Assembly: GCA_022841345.1 (NCBI GenBank)
Contig: JALHRR010000002.1
Location: 124,001 to 188,000, forward strand
DNA from: Saprospiraceae bacterium
GTDB taxonomy: Bacteria; Bacteroidota; Bacteroidia; Chitinophagales; Saprospiraceae
Direction of reading: 5' to 3'
DNA length: 64,000 bases
The position numbers and the translations under genes were made by a program. Position 1 is the stretch's first letter. Each line of letters opens with the position of its first letter. The notes beneath the pieces were generated by a model. The model searched no databases and had not been told where the DNA came from. It saw nothing but the letters and a program-made list of their open reading frames with translations. Of the stretch, positions 35,130 to 45,473 are shown piece after piece.

Positions 35130-38100
35130 CTAAAACCTCATCACCAATCTCGCCCCAGAACGCTCCCCATCCGTCACCCTCACAATAAATTGCCCGGGCC
35201 ATCCAGTGTCAATTGAAAAATGTTCCATAAAAATGGATTTTTCCTTCTTAGCTAAAACAGTCTTTAAAACACGTCCATCCAGACTAGAGAATTCGATTTT
35301 GAGTTCACCAGTAAAGTTATTTTGAAGAGAAATTTGGAGCAAATCATCTTTGGACATCGGATTAGGGAAGACCTGAAAACTGCCAGATGCATCGTCTGAC
35401 GAAAAAATTCCTACAGTGCATTCTTTGACCTCAATCGTTTTTGTGGTAAAGGAGGAACAAAGGTTTCCATCTGTGACAGTAACTGAGTATGTTTTAGTCG
35501 ATGCGGGAATTAGCTCAATTTCTGAACCCAGCTGACCGGTACTCCAGACATAGTCTACTCCTCCGCTGGCTGAGATCAGGATGGTATCTCCCAGACATAC
35601 GGTGTCAGGAGCATTGATCATAGCTACAGGCAGAGGATGTGGAATAATGAGTGCCGAACCTCCCGTCAATCCATTACCCAATTCATTGGATACACTTAAA
35701 AGTGAATATGCACTTTGAATACCCGGATTCAATTCTAGCAGATAAGGATTATCAGAAGTGATGACTGCAGGCAATGGCGTTCCATTTTCAGCCAGTATGA
35801 AAGTATATGGCGATAATCCTTCAAATATGATACTCAATTCCGCACTATCTCCCAGACATATCTCCGTACTTCCTTCCAAAAATGCAGTCAGCGGGACCTT
35901 ACAGACTTGCTTTATTTCATTCATACTGTTGCATCCGAATTTATTGAATTCGACTTGTGCAAATTTTCCTGAATTCAGATAGGCACAGATATTTGGTTGA
36001 GAACAGCCCGATAGTGATTCAGAGCCTGAAATTTCAATAAGAATAAGTGATAAAAGATTCATATTTCTGATTCCATCCAGATGTGTCAACTTATCGTTAT
36101 CGCTGATGAAAAAGACCGTAGGAGATGAAGTTACGTTGCTTAGTGCATCCAGGTTTTCAAGGGCAGGATTTTGAATGATGCTGAGCTCTGTTCTGATAGT
36201 ATCCAAACTTTGGAGTCCGGATAAAGTTTTCAGCTGACTATTATCCCAAATTTGCAAATTAGAAAGGCTTTTCAGACTGGACAAATGATGGAGGTTTTCT
36301 AAGGAGTGACAGTCTATAATACCCAATTGTCCGGTAAAATTATCAGCAGAGGTCCCTATATTACTGATATTCTCAAGACCTTGCAGACTCCTAAGGGAAT
36401 CCAAGCCCTGCAGCGCAATAGAGCCATTTATATTTTCCAGCTTTTGCAAAGAACTCAAATCAGTCAGTACAGAGGCAAATCGCAAGTGTAATTCGGCCCC
36501 AATTTGACTAAGGGAGTCAAGTCCTGACAAGGTGCTGAGAGAACTACAATGATAAACTGAAAGGCTTTTTCCTATCTCTTTAAGTTTGTTTAATCCCTCA
36601 AGGTTTTGCAACTCCTGATTACTGAAAATCACTAAATCTCCACCAACAATCTTCAGCGATTCAAGTCCGGTCAAATCTGAGATATTCGTTTCCTCAATAA
36701 TGAAATCACCATGAATATATTCCAGATTGGAGAAGCCGTGCAGATTTTCTATTCGCTCAGCACTTAGGGAAGGGCCTATACTAATTGTTACGGATCCTTC
36801 TATCACTTTGCAGTTAGGATAAGTTGTTGGGAAAAGATCAAGCTGATGTTGTTTAGTATAATGAATTTCAGCAGGGCAGGTGGGAGGAACGCTCACGCAA
36901 GTCCCCGGATTGTCAAAAACATAGGTTTTAATGATTCCGGGATTTATTTGATCCTGTATGGAAATAGTTACCTGAGCCGCCGCGTTTGCACTTCCATCCG
37001 GTAAAAAATATATTTCCGGAAATTGATACTGTCCTTCGTTCCAACCAAAATCTATATGTTGCGGTGTGCCTAAGTCTGAATTTATCGTGTAAGAATAAGT
37101 GCTCGTTGTGTCATTGTATATCGCTGCATCTATTTCAATTTTTATACGGTCATCCGAAGGATCAGCAGGTGTGAAGGAATCGTCGCAACTTACTTTGATA
37201 AAATTGATGCCAATTCCTGTTGGCGCATCGGGTGAGCAGCCTGGGGTCGATTGTCTGTAAAATTCCTTCTTCAGTTCCTGATTAATCAAGTCCCTAAATG
37301 AATATGTCCCGGTAGTAAAAATTCCAGCAGAACCTGATGGAAAAGCGTAAGAATTGATTCTGTCATAAAAGAAAGTGTCAAGAGTTGTCTGAGTAAACTC
37401 ATCGAAGAGGATAAAGCGATCTGAAAAAGTAGTATTTCCGATGGAGGCTAATTTGAAACGCAGTACCTGGCGATCATCTGTGGCGTCAAGAGCTGTACCA
37501 TTGTCGTCACAGATACTGTTGTTGATGATCAACTGCAGACCGGGAGCAGGCTCGGGATAAAGGTTTTTAATCCAGGATAACCGGTCATAAGCATTCAAAT
37601 CACCCGAATATATTGAATTATTTCCGAAAACAATGTCCAGTTTTCCGTCACCGTCTACATCATGTGGAGCAAGAGCATGCAGATTGCCGAAATTGGGTTC
37701 CTGATACATTGTGGTCGCAGCTCCAAAAGTACTGCTACCCAAACCCCGAATCAATGTAAATCTGTTACTGTGATTATCGCTTACGACCAGATCTCTGAGG
37801 CCATCCAAATCTACATCAAATACACAAAAATAAGGAGTAGACCAAGCCGGATGATTCATTGTAAGCAGCGTTTGCTCAGAGCTGAAACCTGAAGTGCCCA
37901 GATTTTTATACCATGCAACTATTGTACGTGTATAATCCCGTGTACAGTACACATAATCTACCTTACCGTCACCATCCAAATCTGTAAATAAATCCTGATT
38001 TACCCTGGTTGGAGAAGGTGTTCCTGACGGAAAAAGACTGGTAGGAGCGGCGAAGTTTCCTCCTCCTAAATTCAGGTAAACTCTGGGAGAATGAGTAGCA

Positions 38101-39713
38101 AAAAATAACATCCCAATATCCACAAGGTTATCTTCATTTACATCCAGAGCAAATATTTCGGAGCAAAATTGAAGCCCTGTAGCCAGCAAGTGCGCTATAA
38201 AATTTCCTGTTCCGTCGTTTTCAAACCAATAGAAGCGTGCATTTTCTATTGTTGATTCTGTTCCATTGGCAGCAAAAAGATCAAGATCACCATCGCCATC
38301 CAGATCTGCTCCTCCTACTTGTTTGCAGGAAGTGACAAGTCCGTCAAGAATTTGTGATGCTCCAAACTGACCGTTGCCCAGTCCCTTTTGCCAGGCAATG
38401 TAATCTCCCTGAGGTAATGCAAGGTCTTTGATCCCGTCTCCGTCCAGGTCTCCATAAAATGACTTGCTACCTGTACCCGCCGAAGCGCGACGTTTATTGG
38501 CGTATTGGCCATTCCCAAGATTTTCAAAAACAAATCCGGAAGTAAAAATATCCATATCACCGTCGTTTTCCAGATCGGCTATTTCTATTGCCTGGGGTAA
38601 AGCCATTTTTTGGTCAAGGTTAATGAATGTTGTGAAACTCCCGGGACCAAGGTTTCGCAACCAGCCGAGTCGGGGTCCACCTACAACAGCACCTGTTAAA
38701 ATATCAGGATGGCCATCTCCATTCAAGTCAAGAATTTGAGAAAACTCATGGGTCTGAAGGTATGAATTATGGTTTTTGGGGACGGGATCAAACAGACCTG
38801 TTGCTTCATCGAAAGCAAAATACTTTGCACGGCTGCCGTTGCTGTTCCCTACTGCCCCCACAAAAAGATCCTGGTCTCCATCATCATCAAGATCTCCCAG
38901 ACTTACACCATCTCTATGATATTGCGGCAATGTTTGTTTTAATGTTTGCTGGCCATCAGTGTCAAACTCATACCAATGAATATTGCCATCATGACCTGTT
39001 ATAATGTCCGGTTTACCGTTGTTGTCTATATTTCCTGTTGTGAGTACCCTTGGTATGGAAGGTGAGAACTGTACCGCTTCAAATTGACTGTTACCCAGAT
39101 TTTTATACCAGAAGCAGGTATTATTATGTCGGGCGATAAAGTCCTGTTTGCCATCTGAATTCAGATCAACATCCAAATTGTAAATATTGGGGAAGGCGAC
39201 AGTGCTTATAATTATGCGGGGACCAAAATTTCCCGATCCAAGGTTTCTCTGCCAATATATTCTGGTATCATCACGGGTAATGGCATCAGGCAACCCATCG
39301 GAATCTACATCACATAAGGTAGCAAGACTATTCGACAGGATGCTTGTCTGAGGCGCAAATTCCCCGTTTCCAAGACCTTTCCTCCAATACAAATCAAAAA
39401 TTAAATCAGGTAAACTATCTCCATCAATATCCTGAAATCGTCCTCCCAGGAAACCGATTGTATTTGGCATTTTGACAGCAAAGAGTTCCAAATCATCGGA
39501 GAAAGTGCCGCCACCAAGGTTTTTATACCAGATAAGACTGGATGAATGAGGAACCAATATATCTTTAGCTCCATCCCCATCTATATCTGCAGTCCAGATT
39601 CCGAGTTGGTTGGTCCTGACACTTTGAGATATTGTCTGAGGCGTACCTGTAAATTGAGCCTTAGCCTGATTTAATAAAAAGATACACACAATCAGGAGAA
39701 ATAATTTATCCAT
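35130..39713 (-). CDS. Giant T9SS-secreted FG-GAP surface protein, copy 1
   Basis: 1527 residues from ATG at 39713; the ATG at 39773 would add 20 residues before the signal and overlap the promoter. Signal LFLLIVCIFLLNQAKA. Residues ~25-720 are more than ten FG-GAP/VCBS beta-propeller repeats with Ca-binding DxDGDGxxD loops (TADIDGDGAKDILV, DLDGDGIKDLALP). A middle region (~970-1230) has leucine-rich receptor-L-like repeats (LTGLESLKIVGGDLVIF). Two PKD-like modules (AFLEGSTEICLGDS; DTVCLGDTILISASGG) precede a type IX sorting domain (SGSFQVFPNPMSKDDLL to the end). Cell-surface adhesin or binding protein. Tandem paralogue of the next gene. Confidence 0.88.
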   Translation of the reverse strand: MDKLFLLIVCIFLLNQAKAQFTGTPQTISQSVRTNQLGIWTADIDGDGAKDILVPHSSSLIWYKNLGGGTFSDDLELFAVKMPNTIGFLGGRFQDIDGDSLPDLIFDLYWRKGLGNGEFAPQTSILSNSLATLCDVDSDGLPDAITRDDTRIYWQRNLGSGNFGPRIIISTVAFPNIYNLDVDLNSDGKQDFIARHNNTCFWYKNLGNSQFEAVQFSPSIPRVLTTGNIDNNGKPDIITGHDGNIHWYEFDTDGQQTLKQTLPQYHRDGVSLGDLDDDGDQDLFVGAVGNSNGSRAKYFAFDEATGLFDPVPKNHNSYLQTHEFSQILDLNGDGHPDILTGAVVGGPRLGWLRNLGPGSFTTFINLDQKMALPQAIEIADLENDGDMDIFTSGFVFENLGNGQYANKRRASAGTGSKSFYGDLDGDGIKDLALPQGDYIAWQKGLGNGQFGASQILDGLVTSCKQVGGADLDGDGDLDLFAANGTESTIENARFYWFENDGTGNFIAHLLATGLQFCSEIFALDVNEDNLVDIGMLFFATHSPRVYLNLGGGNFAAPTSLFPSGTPSPTRVNQDLFTDLDGDGKVDYVYCTRDYTRTIVAWYKNLGTSGFSSEQTLLTMNHPAWSTPYFCVFDVDLDGLRDLVVSDNHSNRFTLIRGLGSSTFGAATTMYQEPNFGNLHALAPHDVDGDGKLDIVFGNNSIYSGDLNAYDRLSWIKNLYPEPAPGLQLIINNSICDDNGTALDATDDRQVLRFKLASIGNTTFSDRFILFDEFTQTTLDTFFYDRINSYAFPSGSAGIFTTGTYSFRDLINQELKKEFYRQSTPGCSPDAPTGIGINFIKVSCDDSFTPADPSDDRIKIEIDAAIYNDTTSTYSYTINSDLGTPQHIDFGWNEGQYQFPEIYFLPDGSANAAAQVTISIQDQINPGIIKTYVFDNPGTCVSVPPTCPAEIHYTKQHQLDLFPTTYPNCKVIEGSVTISIGPSLSAERIENLHGFSNLEYIHGDFIIEETNISDLTGLESLKIVGGDLVIFSNQELQNLEGLNKLKEIGKSLSVYHCSSLSTLSGLDSLSQIGAELHLRFASVLTDLSSLQKLENINGSIALQGLDSLRSLQGLENISNIGTSADNFTGQLGIIDCHSLENLHHLSSLKSLSNLQIWDNSQLKTLSGLQSLDTIRTELSIIQNPALENLDALSNVTSSPTVFFISDNDKLTHLDGIRNMNLLSLILIEISGSESLSGCSQPNICAYLNSGKFAQVEFNKFGCNSMNEIKQVCKVPLTAFLEGSTEICLGDSAELSIIFEGLSPYTFILAENGTPLPAVITSDNPYLLELNPGIQSAYSLLSVSNELGNGLTGGSALIIPHPLPVAMINAPDTVCLGDTILISASGGVDYVWSTGQLGSEIELIPASTKTYSVTVTDGNLCSSFTTKTIEVKECTVGIFSSDDASGSFQVFPNPMSKDDLLQISLQNNFTGELKIEFSSLDGRVLKTVLAKKEKSIFMEHFSIDTGWPGQFIVRVTDGERSGARLVMRF

Positions 39714-39734
39714 GAGAAGGGGGATTTCATATTG

Positions 39735-39742
39735 CAAAGGTA
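39735..39742 (-). promoter_or_regulatory. -7 element TACCTTTG of giant gene copy 1
   Basis: Exact TAnnTTTG on the minus strand, 21 bases upstream of the ATG at 39713. The ~60 bases further upstream are nearly identical to those before copy 2 at 44692. Confidence 0.55.
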
Positions 39743-39826
39743 AATGTCTGAAAATGATTTGTAGGTTCATCATTTTTAGGATATTAAATTATTGTGAAAT
39801 GGAACCTTTTGCTTTTCTACTAAAAA

Positions 39827-40105
39827 CCAACTTTATCCTTAACAAGTCTGTTTTAATTGCTGTTAGGGCCATGGTCCCTCAACGCCTTAACGAGGCTGTT
39901 CCCGGCTGTTTTCTTCAACGATTCAACACGCTTTAACGCTTTAACGAGGGTGTTCGCCCGGCTGTTTACGACTCAACGACTCAGCGCCTTAACGAGGCTG
40001 TTTGGCTGTTCCCGGCTGTTCCGATTAACCAAATAACCGATTACCATTTTCCGGGCTGTTTTCTTCAACGCTTCAACGCTTCAACGCTTTAACGAGGCTG
40101 TTCCC
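39827..40105. repeat. ggctgtt / taacgagg repeat spacer between the tandem giant genes
   Basis: At least four copies of a phrase close to ttaacgaggctgttcccggctgtt, joined by runs such as cttcaacgcttcaacgcttt. No open frame of note. It sits exactly between the duplicated genes, so it may mark the duplication junction. Confidence 0.75.
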
Positions 40106-43100
40106 CTAAAACCTCAGCACCAATCTCGCTTCCGAACTCTCCCCATCAGTAACCTTCACAATAAACTGCCCCGGCCAGGTTTCATCCATTCTAAATTGTT
40201 CGGTAAATATTGACTTATTCTTCTTAGCAAAAACAGTCTTCAACACTCGTCCATCCAGACCCGAAAATTCAATTTTAAACTCTCCTATGAACTTATTTTC
40301 AAGGGAGATTTGGAGCAAATCATCTTTGGACATCGGATTAGGGAAGACCTGAAAACTGCCTGATGCTTCGTCTGACGAAAAAATTCCAACAGTACATTCT
40401 TTGACCTCAATTGTTTTTGTGGTGGACGAAGAACAAAGGTTTCCATCTGTGACTGTAACTGAGTATGTTTTAGTTGATGCGGGAATTAGCTCAATTTCTG
40501 GACCCAGCTGACCTGTACTCCACACATAGTCCTGTCCTCCGCTGGCTGTTATGAAAATAGTGTCGCCCAGACAAACAGTGTCCGGTGCATTGATCATGGC
40601 ATCCGGTAAGGGATGAGGCACAATAAGTGCATCACCTCCTGTCAATCCGATTCCCAATTCATTGGATACATTTATAAGTGAATAAGCACTTTGAATATCC
40701 GGACTCACTTCAATCAGATAAGGATTATCAGAAGTGACTACTGCAGGCAATGGAGTACCATTTTCAGCAAGAGTGAAAGTATACGGAGCTAATCCTTCAA
40801 ATATGATACCCAATTCTGTGCTATCTCCCAGACATATCTCCGTACTTCCTTCCAAAAATGCAGTCAGCGGGACCTCACAGACTTGCTTTATTTCATTCAT
40901 ACTATTGCATCCAAATTTGTTGAATTCCACAAATGCAAATTTTCCTAAATTCAGATAGGCACAGATATTTGGTTGAGAACAGCCCGATAGTGACTCAGAG
41001 CCTGAAATTTCAATAACAATAAGTGACAAAAGATTAATATTTTTAATACCATCCAGGTGAGCCAATTTGTCATTATCACTGATAAAAAAGACCTTGAGAG
41101 ATGATGTTACGTTGCTCAGCGCATCAAGATTATCAAGGACCGGATTTTGAAGTATACTGAGCTCTGTTCTGATTGTTTCAAGATTTTGAAGGCCCGATAA
41201 GTTTTTCAGTTGTCTATTTTCCCATAGCAGTAGGGTCGACAGGCTTTCCAGACCAGCCAAATTGTCGAGACTTTCTAAAGACTGACAGTCTATAACTGCT
41301 AATTGACCGGAAAAAGTTTCAGCCGCCGATCCAATATTACTTATATTATCCAGGCCTTGCAGACTCCTTAGTGAGTCTAAACCCTGCAGCCAGACAGAGC
41401 CATTTATATTTTCCAGTTTTTGCAGGGAACTCAGATCAGTCAGAATAGGGGCAAATCTCAAGCTCAAATCATTTCCGATTTGATTAAGTGAATCAAGTCC
41501 GGACAGCGTACTGAGTGAGGTACTATTATAAACTGAAAGGCTTTTTCCTATCTCTTCAAGATTGTTCAACCCCTCAAGAGTTTGCAATTCATTATTGCCG
41601 GAAATTAAGAAATCGCCACCAACTTTTTTAAGCGATTCAAGGCCATTCAGGTCTGTGAGATTTGTTTCCTCAATTGTAAAATCTCCATGAATGTATTCCA
41701 GATTTGAGAAGCCATCGAGATTTTCCAGCTCCTGTGCTCCGGGAAGCATGCTTTGACGCATCGTTACTGATCCTTCTATCACTTTGCAAGTCGGATAGGT
41801 ACCAGGAAAAAGATCTACCTGCCGCTGTTTTGTATAATAAATATCAGTAGGGCAGGGGGGCGGTACGCTGAAACAAGTACCCGGATTGTCAAAAATGATG
41901 GTTTTGGTAATGCCGGCATTCATTTGATCCTGAATCGTAATAGTCACCTCACCTGGAATTGATGCACTTCCATCAGGTAAATAAAATGTATCAGGAAACA
42001 AATAATTCCCTGTGTTCAGTTCATTTGAGTGACTAGCAGGTAATCCAAGATTAGAATTAAGTGAATAGCTTGAACTGTTGTCGGAATCATTGTATATCGC
42101 CGCATCTAATTCAAACTTGATACGGTCATCCGAGATATCAGTGGGAGTAGATGAATCGTCGCATGTAACTTTGAAGAAGTTTACCCCAATAGCGGTGGGA
42201 GCATCAGGAGAGCAGTTGCCAATAGCCGGTTTATTGAATGCTTTTTTGAGGTCAGGATTAATCAAATCCCGGAAAGAATATGATCCGGCGTTTGAAATTC
42301 CAGCAGATCCCGGGGCTAAGGTATAAGAAGCCATAAAGTCATAAAGAAAAGTGTCCAGAGCAGTTTGAGCAAGTTCATTAAAAAGTATAAAGCGATTTGA
42401 AAAGGCTCCATTGCCAATAGTTGTTACTTTAAAATGCAAAACCTGCCGATCATCAGTTGCGTCGAGGGGCGTATTGTTATCATCACAAGTGCTGTTATTA
42501 AAAATTGTTTGCAGGCCGGGTACGGGAACCGAATACTCATTTTTCAACCAGGAAATCCGGTTGTATCCTTCATTGTTGATAAGAGAATCTGTATTTTCTC
42601 CATAAACTATATCCAGACTGCCATCTCCATCTACATCGTGAGGGGTTACACCGTAAAATCTACCGAAGTTAGGTTCATCATACATCGTCACCTGATGAGC
42701 AAAGGAGCTGTTACCAAGACCTCTGACAAGTAAAAATCGACTCCAGTAATTATCGCTTACAACTACATCTGTGATACCGTCCAGATTGGCATCAAACACA
42801 CAAAAACGCGGAACGGCATAAGATCCCTGATGCGCCATTGTTGCCAGCGACTTTTCCTGGCTGAATCCTGCTGTACCCAGATTTTGGAACCACGCCACTT
42901 TTGTCGCGGAGGTATTGCGGGTGCAATAAACATAATCTAAGCGCCCATCGCCATCCAGATCTGCCAACATATCCTGATTAACATTGGCTGGAGATGGGGT
43001 ACCTGCTGGAAATAGGCTGGTCGGGCTCGAGAAATCACCTCCGCCAAGATTGAGGTATAGCCTGGGTGATATGCTATTAAAGAATAACATGCCAATATCC

Positions 43101-44692
43101 CAAAGGCCATCTTCATTCGAATCAAGGGGAAAGATTCCCGAACAAAATTGGAGACCAGTTTGAATTAAATGTTCTGTAAAATTCCCTGCTCCATCGTTTT
43201 CAAACCAATAGAAGCGGGCATTTGCCTCTACTGTTTCGGTGCCATTCGCAGCAAAGAGATCAATATCTCCGTCACCATCCAAATCAACGCCCCCAACTTG
43301 TTTACAGGAAGTTACAAGGCCGGGGAGAATATGTGCGGCTCCAAACTGCCCATTACCCAATCCTTTTTGCCATGAAATGTAGTCACCGTTTGGCAAGGCA
43401 AGATCCTTAATTCCATCGCCATCGAGGTCCCCATAAAATGACCTGCTGCCGGAAGTGGGAGAAGCGGGACGTTTTTCAGCATACTGGCCATTGCCGAGAT
43501 TTTCCAATACAATGCCTACAGCAAAAATATCCATGTCGCCATCATTCTCCAGATCGGCAATTGAAAACTCTAAGGGAAGTCCAAGTTTGCGGTTGTGGGT
43601 TTTGACGGATGAGAAATTGCCCGAACCAAGGTTTTGTATCCATCCCAATTGGCCTGATCCTACATAATCACCTGTCAATATATCGGGTAATCCATCTCCA
43701 TTCAAATCCAGAATTTCTGAAAAACGGTGATTGATGGTATTAGTATTATGATTTATTGGCACGGTGTCAAACATTCCGGTGTTGGAATCGAAAGCAAAAT
43801 ATTTGGCTCGTTCATGATCTATTTCTTCTATGCTTCCTGCGAATAAATCGAGATCACCATCTTCATCGAGATCACCGATGCTGGTTTCTCCGAAATAATA
43901 TTTTGGCAAGGTTTGTCGCAACGTGGGTTGATCTGAGGAATCAAATTCATACCAAAAAATAGATCCTCTCACCCCAATAAACAAATCAGGTTTTCCATTT
44001 TCGTCAATATCGCCATGAGTAATCGAGGCGGGAATACCTGTTAATAATCTTATGGTATCAAATTGACTATTACCAAGGTTTTTGTACCAATAGCAATTGT
44101 TATTGTGCCGGGCAATAAAGTCCTGATGCCCATCGGAATTTAAATCGACTTCAATATTGTAAATTTCGGACAAGACTGGTGTTGCAAGTATTTGTCTGGT
44201 AGCGAATTTACCCATGCCGAGATTACGCTGCCAATAAATTTTGTTATTGTCACGGGAAATTGCATCCTGCATTCCATCTGAATCCACATCACAAAGTGTG
44301 GCGAGAGTACCTGCCAGAATACTTGACTGAGGGGCATAATCTCCATTCCCCAATCCTTTTCGCCAATAGCGGTCGAATATCAGGTCTTGTATCCCATCTG
44401 CATCGATATCTTCAAATTTACCTCCATAAAAACCAAGGTTATTGAACATGTTTGCAGCAATCAGCTCGTAATCGTTTGAAAAATTACCTCCACCCTGATT
44501 TTTGTACCATATCAAACTATTCTGATGGGCAACTAAAATATCTCCATCGCCATCTGCATCGATGTCTGCAGTCCAGATTCCCAGATGGTTTGAATTGGGA
44601 CTTTTAGTAAGAATTTGGGGTGTATTTCCGAACTGTGCATTAGCCTGATTAAATAAAATGAAGCAGAAAGCAAACGGTAACAATTTATTCAT
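40106..44692 (-). CDS. Giant T9SS-secreted FG-GAP surface protein, copy 2
   Basis: 1528 residues, collinear with copy 1. Signal MNKLLPFAFCFILFNQANA; FG-GAP repeats with DxDGDGxxD loops; receptor-L-like leucine-rich repeats (LNGLESLKKVGGDFLISG); two PKD-like modules; and a T9SS C-terminal domain (SGSFQVFPNPMSKDDLL...) whose text is almost the same as in copy 1. Divergence is greatest in the propeller loops, for example SLGDLDDDGDQDLFVG against SIGDLDEDGDLDLFAG. The conserved upstream block is present, but the -7 element has degenerated (TACTTTAT against TACCTTTG), so the copies may be expressed differently. Confidence 0.88.
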   Translation of the reverse strand: MNKLLPFAFCFILFNQANAQFGNTPQILTKSPNSNHLGIWTADIDADGDGDILVAHQNSLIWYKNQGGGNFSNDYELIAANMFNNLGFYGGKFEDIDADGIQDLIFDRYWRKGLGNGDYAPQSSILAGTLATLCDVDSDGMQDAISRDNNKIYWQRNLGMGKFATRQILATPVLSEIYNIEVDLNSDGHQDFIARHNNNCYWYKNLGNSQFDTIRLLTGIPASITHGDIDENGKPDLFIGVRGSIFWYEFDSSDQPTLRQTLPKYYFGETSIGDLDEDGDLDLFAGSIEEIDHERAKYFAFDSNTGMFDTVPINHNTNTINHRFSEILDLNGDGLPDILTGDYVGSGQLGWIQNLGSGNFSSVKTHNRKLGLPLEFSIADLENDGDMDIFAVGIVLENLGNGQYAEKRPASPTSGSRSFYGDLDGDGIKDLALPNGDYISWQKGLGNGQFGAAHILPGLVTSCKQVGGVDLDGDGDIDLFAANGTETVEANARFYWFENDGAGNFTEHLIQTGLQFCSGIFPLDSNEDGLWDIGMLFFNSISPRLYLNLGGGDFSSPTSLFPAGTPSPANVNQDMLADLDGDGRLDYVYCTRNTSATKVAWFQNLGTAGFSQEKSLATMAHQGSYAVPRFCVFDANLDGITDVVVSDNYWSRFLLVRGLGNSSFAHQVTMYDEPNFGRFYGVTPHDVDGDGSLDIVYGENTDSLINNEGYNRISWLKNEYSVPVPGLQTIFNNSTCDDNNTPLDATDDRQVLHFKVTTIGNGAFSNRFILFNELAQTALDTFLYDFMASYTLAPGSAGISNAGSYSFRDLINPDLKKAFNKPAIGNCSPDAPTAIGVNFFKVTCDDSSTPTDISDDRIKFELDAAIYNDSDNSSSYSLNSNLGLPASHSNELNTGNYLFPDTFYLPDGSASIPGEVTITIQDQMNAGITKTIIFDNPGTCFSVPPPCPTDIYYTKQRQVDLFPGTYPTCKVIEGSVTMRQSMLPGAQELENLDGFSNLEYIHGDFTIEETNLTDLNGLESLKKVGGDFLISGNNELQTLEGLNNLEEIGKSLSVYNSTSLSTLSGLDSLNQIGNDLSLRFAPILTDLSSLQKLENINGSVWLQGLDSLRSLQGLDNISNIGSAAETFSGQLAVIDCQSLESLDNLAGLESLSTLLLWENRQLKNLSGLQNLETIRTELSILQNPVLDNLDALSNVTSSLKVFFISDNDKLAHLDGIKNINLLSLIVIEISGSESLSGCSQPNICAYLNLGKFAFVEFNKFGCNSMNEIKQVCEVPLTAFLEGSTEICLGDSTELGIIFEGLAPYTFTLAENGTPLPAVVTSDNPYLIEVSPDIQSAYSLINVSNELGIGLTGGDALIVPHPLPDAMINAPDTVCLGDTIFITASGGQDYVWSTGQLGPEIELIPASTKTYSVTVTDGNLCSSSTTKTIEVKECTVGIFSSDEASGSFQVFPNPMSKDDLLQISLENKFIGEFKIEFSGLDGRVLKTVFAKKNKSIFTEQFRMDETWPGQFIVKVTDGESSEARLVLRF

Positions 44693-45447
44693 GAGAAGGG
44701 CTTGTCATTTTATAAAGTAAATGTCTGAAAATGATTTGTAGGTTCATCATTTTTAGGATATTAAATTATTGAAAACCAGTCTATTTACCTGGCTCTTAAC
44801 TAAACTCCTAAACTCTCATCTTAAACAGGTAACTCAAAAATGTACCTTCTCGACCTAAACCAGGCTGTGTGTCTGTTCCCTTCGGCTGTTAACCATTAAC
44901 CGCAAAACCAAATAACCGATAACCCATTTTAAAATGCTACTTGTGCAGGGGCAGACACAAGGCATTGCGTCTCTACAGAAAGGTTTCATTACCGACTATT
45001 CTCTGCGTTACTTCTGTACCCACTGTGGCGTTTGTTGTAGAGACGGGCGCACGGCCGTGCGCCCCTACGAGGTGTTTTACCCGGCTTTTAACATCTCCGC
45101 CCGTCAACCATTTAACACCTAAACGAGGCTGTTTGGCTGTTCCCGATTAACCGATAACCGTTTCCCCTCGGCTGTTCCCTTCTCAACCCTTCAACGCTTT
45201 AACGAGGCTGTTCCCGGCTGTTTTCTTTAACGCTTTAACGCTTCAACGCTTTAACGAGGCTGTTCCCGGCTGTTACCGCCTCAACGCCTCAACGCCTTAA
45301 CGAGGCTGTTCATGGCCGTTTTCTTCAACGCTTCAACGAGGCTGTTCCCGGCTGTTTCCGATTAACCGATTAGCCAAATAACCGTTAACCTTGCCGCGGG
45401 AATCTCTATATTTCACCATACATAGCACTTTTCTTAATGTGTTTTAT
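44693..45447. other. Long repeat-rich intergenic region before parE
   Basis: About 750 bases. Contains the upstream block shared by the giant genes (44700-44770), two hybrid palindromes (44946-44980 and 45037-45068), and from 45110 to 45350 at least five copies of the taacgaggctgttcccggctgtt phrase. No credible gene. Confidence 0.6.
45037..45068. repeat. Palindromic repeat with hybrid ends
   Basis: A perfect 20-base palindrome (gggcgcacgg/ccgtgcgccc, 45045-45064) flanked by gtagagac on one side and ctac on the other. The outer ends belong to two palindrome classes (gtagagacg... and gtaggggcg...). Confidence 0.75.
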
Positions 45448-45455
45448 TAACTTTG
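45448..45455 (+). promoter_or_regulatory. -7 element TAACTTTG of parE
   Basis: Exact TAnnTTTG, 18 bases before the ATG at 45474. It overlaps the in-frame TTG at 45453, which argues against that codon as the translation start. Confidence 0.65.
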
Positions 45456-45473
45456 CAGATTAAACAAAATGTG

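Noticed and set aside
44934-45150. Open frames across the hybrid palindromes
   Set aside because: Products are translations of palindromic repeats and conflict with the repeat interpretation.
45453-45473. TTG start for parE at 45453
   Set aside because: It overlaps the consensus -7 promoter element 45448-45455, so it would lie upstream of the transcript start.
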